Assembly: GCA_028752905.1 (NCBI GenBank)
Contig: JAQNBH010000011.1
Coordinates: 4,905,378-4,969,377, forward strand
Direction of reading: 5' to 3'
DNA: 64,000 bases
From: Cladorhizidae sp. MBARI D1340-BT2
Lineage: Eukaryota > Porifera > Demospongiae > Poecilosclerida > Cladorhizidae
The translations under genes and the position numbers were made by a program. Under the pieces are notes generated by a model that was given only the letters and a program-made list of their open reading frames with translations, made no database searches and was not told where the DNA came from. Shown here one piece after another: positions 59,655 to 64,000 of this stretch; within the stretch, counting starts at the first letter, position 1, and the number at the start of each line of letters is the position of its first letter.

Positions 59655-60858
59655 TGTTGATCTTTATTGTTGCTTCTGTATATTATTATAGTTGAGTGGT
59701 GGAGGACTTCTACCAAGTCCTACTCAGAACTTTATTGTTGTTTCTGTACATTATTATAGTTGAGTGGTGGAGGACTGCACAGAGTTCTACCAAGTCCTAC
59801 TCAGAACTTTATTGTTGTTTCTGTATATTATTATAGTTGAGTGGTGGAGGACTGCACAGAGTTCTACCAAGTCCTACTCAGAACTTTATTGTTGTTTCTG
59901 TATATTATTATAGTTGAGTGGTGGAGGACTGCACAGAGTTCTACCAAGTCCTAGAACTTTATTGTTGTTTCTGTACATTATTATAGTTGAGTGGTGGAGG
60001 ACTGCACAGAGTTCTACCAAGTCCTACTCAGAACTTTATTGTTGTTTCTGTATATTATTATAGTTGAGTGGTGGAGGACTGCACAGAGTTCTACCAAGTC
60101 CTACTCAGAACTTTATTGTTGTTTCTGTATATTATTATAGTTGAGTGGTAGAGGACTGCACAGAGTTCTACCAAATCCTACTCAGAACTTTATTGTTGTT
60201 TCTGTATATTATTATAGTTGAGTGGTGGAGGACTGCACAGAGTTCTACCAAGTCCTAGAACTTTATTGTTGTTTCTGTACATTATTATAGTTGAGTGGTG
60301 GAGGACTGCACAGAGTTCTACCAAGTCCTACTCAGAACTTTATTGTTGTTTCTGTATATTATTATAGTTGAGTGGTGGAGGACTGCACAGAGTTCTACCA
60401 AATCCTACTCAGAACTTTATTGTTGTTTCTGTATATTATTATAGTTGAGTGGTGGAGGACTTCTACCAAGTCCTACTCAGAACTTTATTGTTGTTTCTGT
60501 ACATTATTATAGTTGAGTGGTGGAGGACTGCACAGAGTTCTACCAAGTCCTACTCAGAACTTTATTGTTGTTTCTGTATATTATTATAGTTGAGTGGTGG
60601 AGGACTGCACAGAGTTCTACGAAGTCCTAGTATATTATTATAGTCGAGTGGTCGAGGACTGCACAGAGTTCTACCAAGTCGTACTCAGAACTTTATTTTT
60701 GTTTCTGTACATTATATAGTTGAGTGGTGGAGGACTGCACAGAGTTCTACCAAGTCCTACTCAGAACTTTATTGTTGTTTCTGTATATTATTATAGTTGA
60801 GTGGTGGAGAACTGCACAGAGTTCTACCAAGTCCTACTCAGAACTTTATTGTTGTTGG
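59655..60858. repeat. 77-bp tandem repeat
   Basis: About 16 copies of a 77-bp unit containing TATTATTATAGTTGAGTGG, GGACTGCACAGAGTTCTACC and AAGTCCTACTCAGAAC. Shorter forms lack the GCACAGAGT part or the CTACTCAG part. Within each unit AGGACT and AGTCCT, and AGAACT and AGTTCT, are inverted, giving a possible hairpin. Confidence 0.93.
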
Positions 60859-61768
60859 AGACTACACATATCAGCACATGCCATCTCTTGTTGGCATACA
60901 CATGTATACCATGTATTTACAGTATATATATATATATATATATAGGAAATGAAGTACTGAATATGTATATCTTAAGCTTTTGGGGGGCAGGATTGATTTC
61001 AGGAAGAAGGCTACCCCTCTCCCTCCCAACACTTTTCCCTCAACAGCTTTTCAATGACCTTCTCAATAATAACTTCTCTCTCGACCTTTCGACTAGATGC
61101 TCTAGCCTTCATCAGGAATAATGAGATACTAAGACTCACGTGAGCTTGTTATATACAGATATGGTTGTTACATCAAATCTCAACACCAGTACCCAAACCC
61201 CATGCAAGCGGAGAGATGGAAATTGACTGCTTATAGCTATAACATTTTTGTCAAGAATAAACTCATTAGAGTGTGAATATAATAAGCTGCAGTTTGAAGT
61301 TTGGTAATTATAAGAATCAGCATTGAGGCAGGCAAACAAAAGCAACACATCACTATGAAACTCATCCTGGAACAAGTCCTTTCTCAAAATCAAAGAGATT
61401 CAGAGCGATTCCAGAGATGCCCGTGCAGCTTTTCTCCGAAGAAGGGTTTCCAGAAACAGCAGTCAAGGCCAAGAAGAGATATATTATAGCAGTTGGAGGA
61501 TTATCAGTCTTTGAAGAAGTTTCTTTCATTTTTCTCGCCCACCCTCTCAAGCTGGGTGTAAATTTTTATGAATATTTGTGTGAATATTTGTGTAGGTAAT
61601 AAAATGTAAAAAAAATTGGTTGTAGCTTTTTTTGTTAACGATGTCTGAATTAGTGCCTGTAGGTGTTGATAGGTTTTAATTAAGGAATTAAGTAAGAAAT
61701 AACATGATCTTAACAGATTAAAATGATGCACAATAAGACTACAAGAGCGTGCTACTAAATACTCTTAC
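60859..61768. other. Spacer, nothing recognised
   Basis: A TA microsatellite at about 60921-60943. Short open stretches at 61136-61600 show no recognisable domain. Confidence 0.55.
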
Positions 61769-61920
61769 ATGTCATGGATCATCACTTTAGAATTCATCTC
61801 CATGATGGACTTGACCTTGAGGATGGCGCAGAAGAAGCTGACGAAGTCCGGCACTCTGGGCAGGTACTGCAGCGTCCATCCCATGAACTGATACTGCACC
61901 ACTTGATGGGAAATGCCCTC
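61769..61920 (-). CDS. Possible protein tyrosine phosphatase exon
   Basis: Minus-strand 152-bp open stretch bounded by acceptor CTAG and donor GTAAGA. It starts EGISHQVVQYQFMGWTLQYL and ends MEMNSKVMIHDM. The spacing V-QYQF-GW----P--P-F--F resembles the strand before the WPD loop of tyrosine phosphatases, where the expected WPD is WTL here. The base composition is much more GC-rich than the surroundings (many CTG, CAG, GCC, GTC codons). No neighbouring exon with the CX5R signature was found in the window, so it may be a lone, moved or decayed exon. Confidence 0.4.
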
Positions 61921-62360
61921 CTAGCACATGTGTAGAGGAATGCAATGTCAAAACATCGCCCGCATTTACTACAAGATAGATGTCTTCAACCAAACACCAC
62001 CACTGTGGGAGGTGCTTGTGCGAGAACATAAGTATTGCACGGATTTAAAATTTCGGAAATGCTTCCATAAAAAAAATGCACCAATGGTGAAATTTGTAAT
62101 AACATATATCGCTTTTTTTCGAGGAGCTAAATGTTCGAGTACTGCAGCAACCAAATTGTTTCGTGGCATAATTGTTGAGGTTATTGCAACCCATTACTGG
62201 ACTTCATTATTGTACCAGATAATTGGAGGGAATAATTTTTGCATCTAGGATCAAGTCCGCGAAAACATAAAATATGTGGTAGTCATAAGTCATGAAGAAA
62301 CAGAATGGGCCATGCATGATATAATTTACTGCATGGCACGATGGCTAAGGCATGCATGCA
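61921..62360. other. Spacer, nothing recognised
   Basis: One plus-strand open stretch (61928-62248) without a recognised domain. Confidence 0.5.
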
Positions 62361-62475
62361 ACAACAACAACAACAACAACAACAACACCACCACTACCAA
62401 CACCACCACCACCACCAACAACAACACCACCACCAACAACAACAACAACACCAACACCACCAACAACAACAACAG
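62361..62475. repeat. AAC/ACC trinucleotide microsatellite
   Basis: About 115 bp of mixed CAA and CAC triplets; reads as poly-Asn/Thr in one frame but has no gene context. Confidence 0.95.
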
Positions 62476-62688
62476 AGTTGCTCATTGTCCCTGATGATTG
62501 CATTCGCATGAAAGTATAGTAGGACTAGCCATCCCAATATTTTTCTATTATTACTATTCAATAGCTGCTTTAACACACTATTTGTAGCCTTCATCTGCAA
62601 ACTACCTTCTAAGTATATATATATATATATAATAATTAAAATTAATAAAGACATGCTTGAAAAATTAAAACATTAACAATGAAGACAA

Positions 62689-64000
62689 CTGCTGGACACA
62701 CCATGCTACTGCTGGACACACCATGCTACTGCTGGACACATCATGCTACTGCTGGACACACCATGCTACTGCTGGACACACCATGCTACTGCTGGACACA
62801 CCATGCTACTGCTGGACACACCATGCTACTGCTGGACACACCATGCTACTGCTGGACACACCATGCTACTGCTGGACACACCATGCTACTGCTGGACACA
62901 TCATGCTACTGCTGGACACACCATGCTACTGCTGGACACACCATGCTACTGCTGGACACACCATGCTACTGCTGGACACACCATGCTACTGCTGGACACA
63001 CCATGCTACTGCTGGACACACCATGCTACTGCTGGACACACCATGCTACTGCTGGACACACCATGCTACTGCTGGACACACCATGCTAGTGCTGGACACA
63101 CCATGAGACTGCTGGACACACCATGCTACTGCTGGACACACCATGCTACTGCTGGACACACCATGCTACTGCTGGACACATCATGCTACTGCTGGACACA
63201 CCATGCTACTGCTGGACACACCATGCTACTGCTGGACACACCGTGCTACTGCTGGACACACCATGCTACTGCTGGACACACCATGCTACTGCTGGACACA
63301 TCATGCTACTGCTGGACACACCATGCTACCGCTGGACACACCATGCTAGTGCTGGACACACCATGAGACTGCTGGACACACCATGCTACTGCTGGACACA
63401 TCATGCTACTGCTGGACACACCATGCTACTGCTGGACACACCATGCTACTGCTGGACACACCATGCTAGTGCTGGACACACCATGCTAGTGCTGGACACA
63501 CCATGCTACTGCTGGACACACCATGCTAGTGCTGGACACACCATGCTACTGCTGGACACACCATGCTACTGCTGGACACACCGTGCTACTGCTGGACACA
63601 CCATGCTAGTGCTGGACACACCATGCTAGTGCTGGACACACCATGCTAGTGCTGGACACACCATGCTACTGCTGGACACACCATGCTACTGCTGGACACA
63701 CCATGCTACTGCTGGACACACCATGCTACTGCTGGACACACCATGCTACTGCTGGACACACCATGCTACTGCTGGACACACCATGCTACTGCTGGACACA
63801 CCATGAGACTGCTGGACACACCGTGCTACTGCTGGACACACCATGCTACTGCTGGACACACCATGCTACTGCTGGACACATCATGCTACTGCTGGACACA
63901 CCATGAGACTGCTGGACACACCATGTTACTGCTGGACACACCATGCTAGTGCTGGACACACCATGCTACTGCTGGACACACCATGCTAGTGCTGGATACA
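62689..64000. repeat. 20-bp minisatellite in perfect register
   Basis: About 65 copies of ACTGCTGGACACACCATGCT, with no insertion or deletion over 1.3 kb; copies differ only by substitutions (CTAGT, GAGAC, TCATG, CCGTG, CTACC, GTTAC, GGATA). As 20 is not a multiple of three and the unit has no stop, all three forward frames stay open as a 60-nt cycle. The array continues past the window edge. Confidence 0.97.

Noticed and set aside
62679..63949. Up to 207-codon frames near the right end
   Set aside because: Three simultaneous open frames caused by a 20-bp stop-free unit.
62689..64000. CRISPR array
   Set aside because: Repeats are contiguous with no spacers, and the context is eukaryotic.

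Overview
This window looks like AT-rich nuclear DNA of an early-branching invertebrate, most likely a sponge. The grounds are AGCTAGC-rich spacer DNA, short GT-AG introns in the one host gene, and a mix of Ty3/gypsy, hAT, Ginger and CR1/L2-like elements. This is an inference; nothing here fixes the species. No tRNA, rRNA, operon or bacterial feature was seen. The window is dominated by transposable elements and minisatellites.

Layout. 1-610 is a 36-bp minisatellite with embedded TTAGGG, and 1037-1576 is a 27-bp minisatellite. 1590-3600 is a decayed minus-strand gypsy fragment. 3847-11788 is the only clear host gene, a minus-strand, multi-exon secreted or anchored Reeler-DOMON protein. 11961-19151 is a complete Ginger1 DNA transposon with CCGG target duplication, terminal inverted repeats and an intron-rich, broken transposase (DDE integrase + Ulp1 protease + PHD finger). 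20677-26777 is a full-length Ty3/gypsy element with a 5-bp target duplication, a tRNA-Leu-type primer site and the Gmr1-type order PR-IN-RT-RH.

26880-41035 is a stack of nested insertions that can be read from target duplications. A hAT transposase gene is split by a second Gmr1-like element (27243-40413, ATTGT duplication). One LTR of that element is split by a CAG-ended hAT-like unit (27259-33239, GGTAGTTG duplication). That unit holds a CR1/L2-like LINE tail and a 3.1-kb endonuclease-bearing non-LTR element with a 15-bp duplication. The gag of the same element is split by another LINE (37186-39413), which is itself split by a solo LTR (37996-38546, GCGGA duplication).

42660-50690 is a conventional-order gypsy remnant split by a third Gmr1-like element (44808-49509, GTATG duplication). 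52477-54730 is a ZMYM1-like hAT transposase pseudogene. The rest is mainly tandem repeats: 27-bp, 47-bp (split by another hAT-like unit), 77-bp and, to the end of the window, a 20-bp array in unbroken register. One GC-rich exon resembling part of a protein tyrosine phosphatase lies at 61769-61920.

The coding pieces do not form a pathway. The transposon genes are nearly all broken by stops, frameshifts or changed catalytic residues; the Reeler-DOMON gene is the only likely functional cellular gene.
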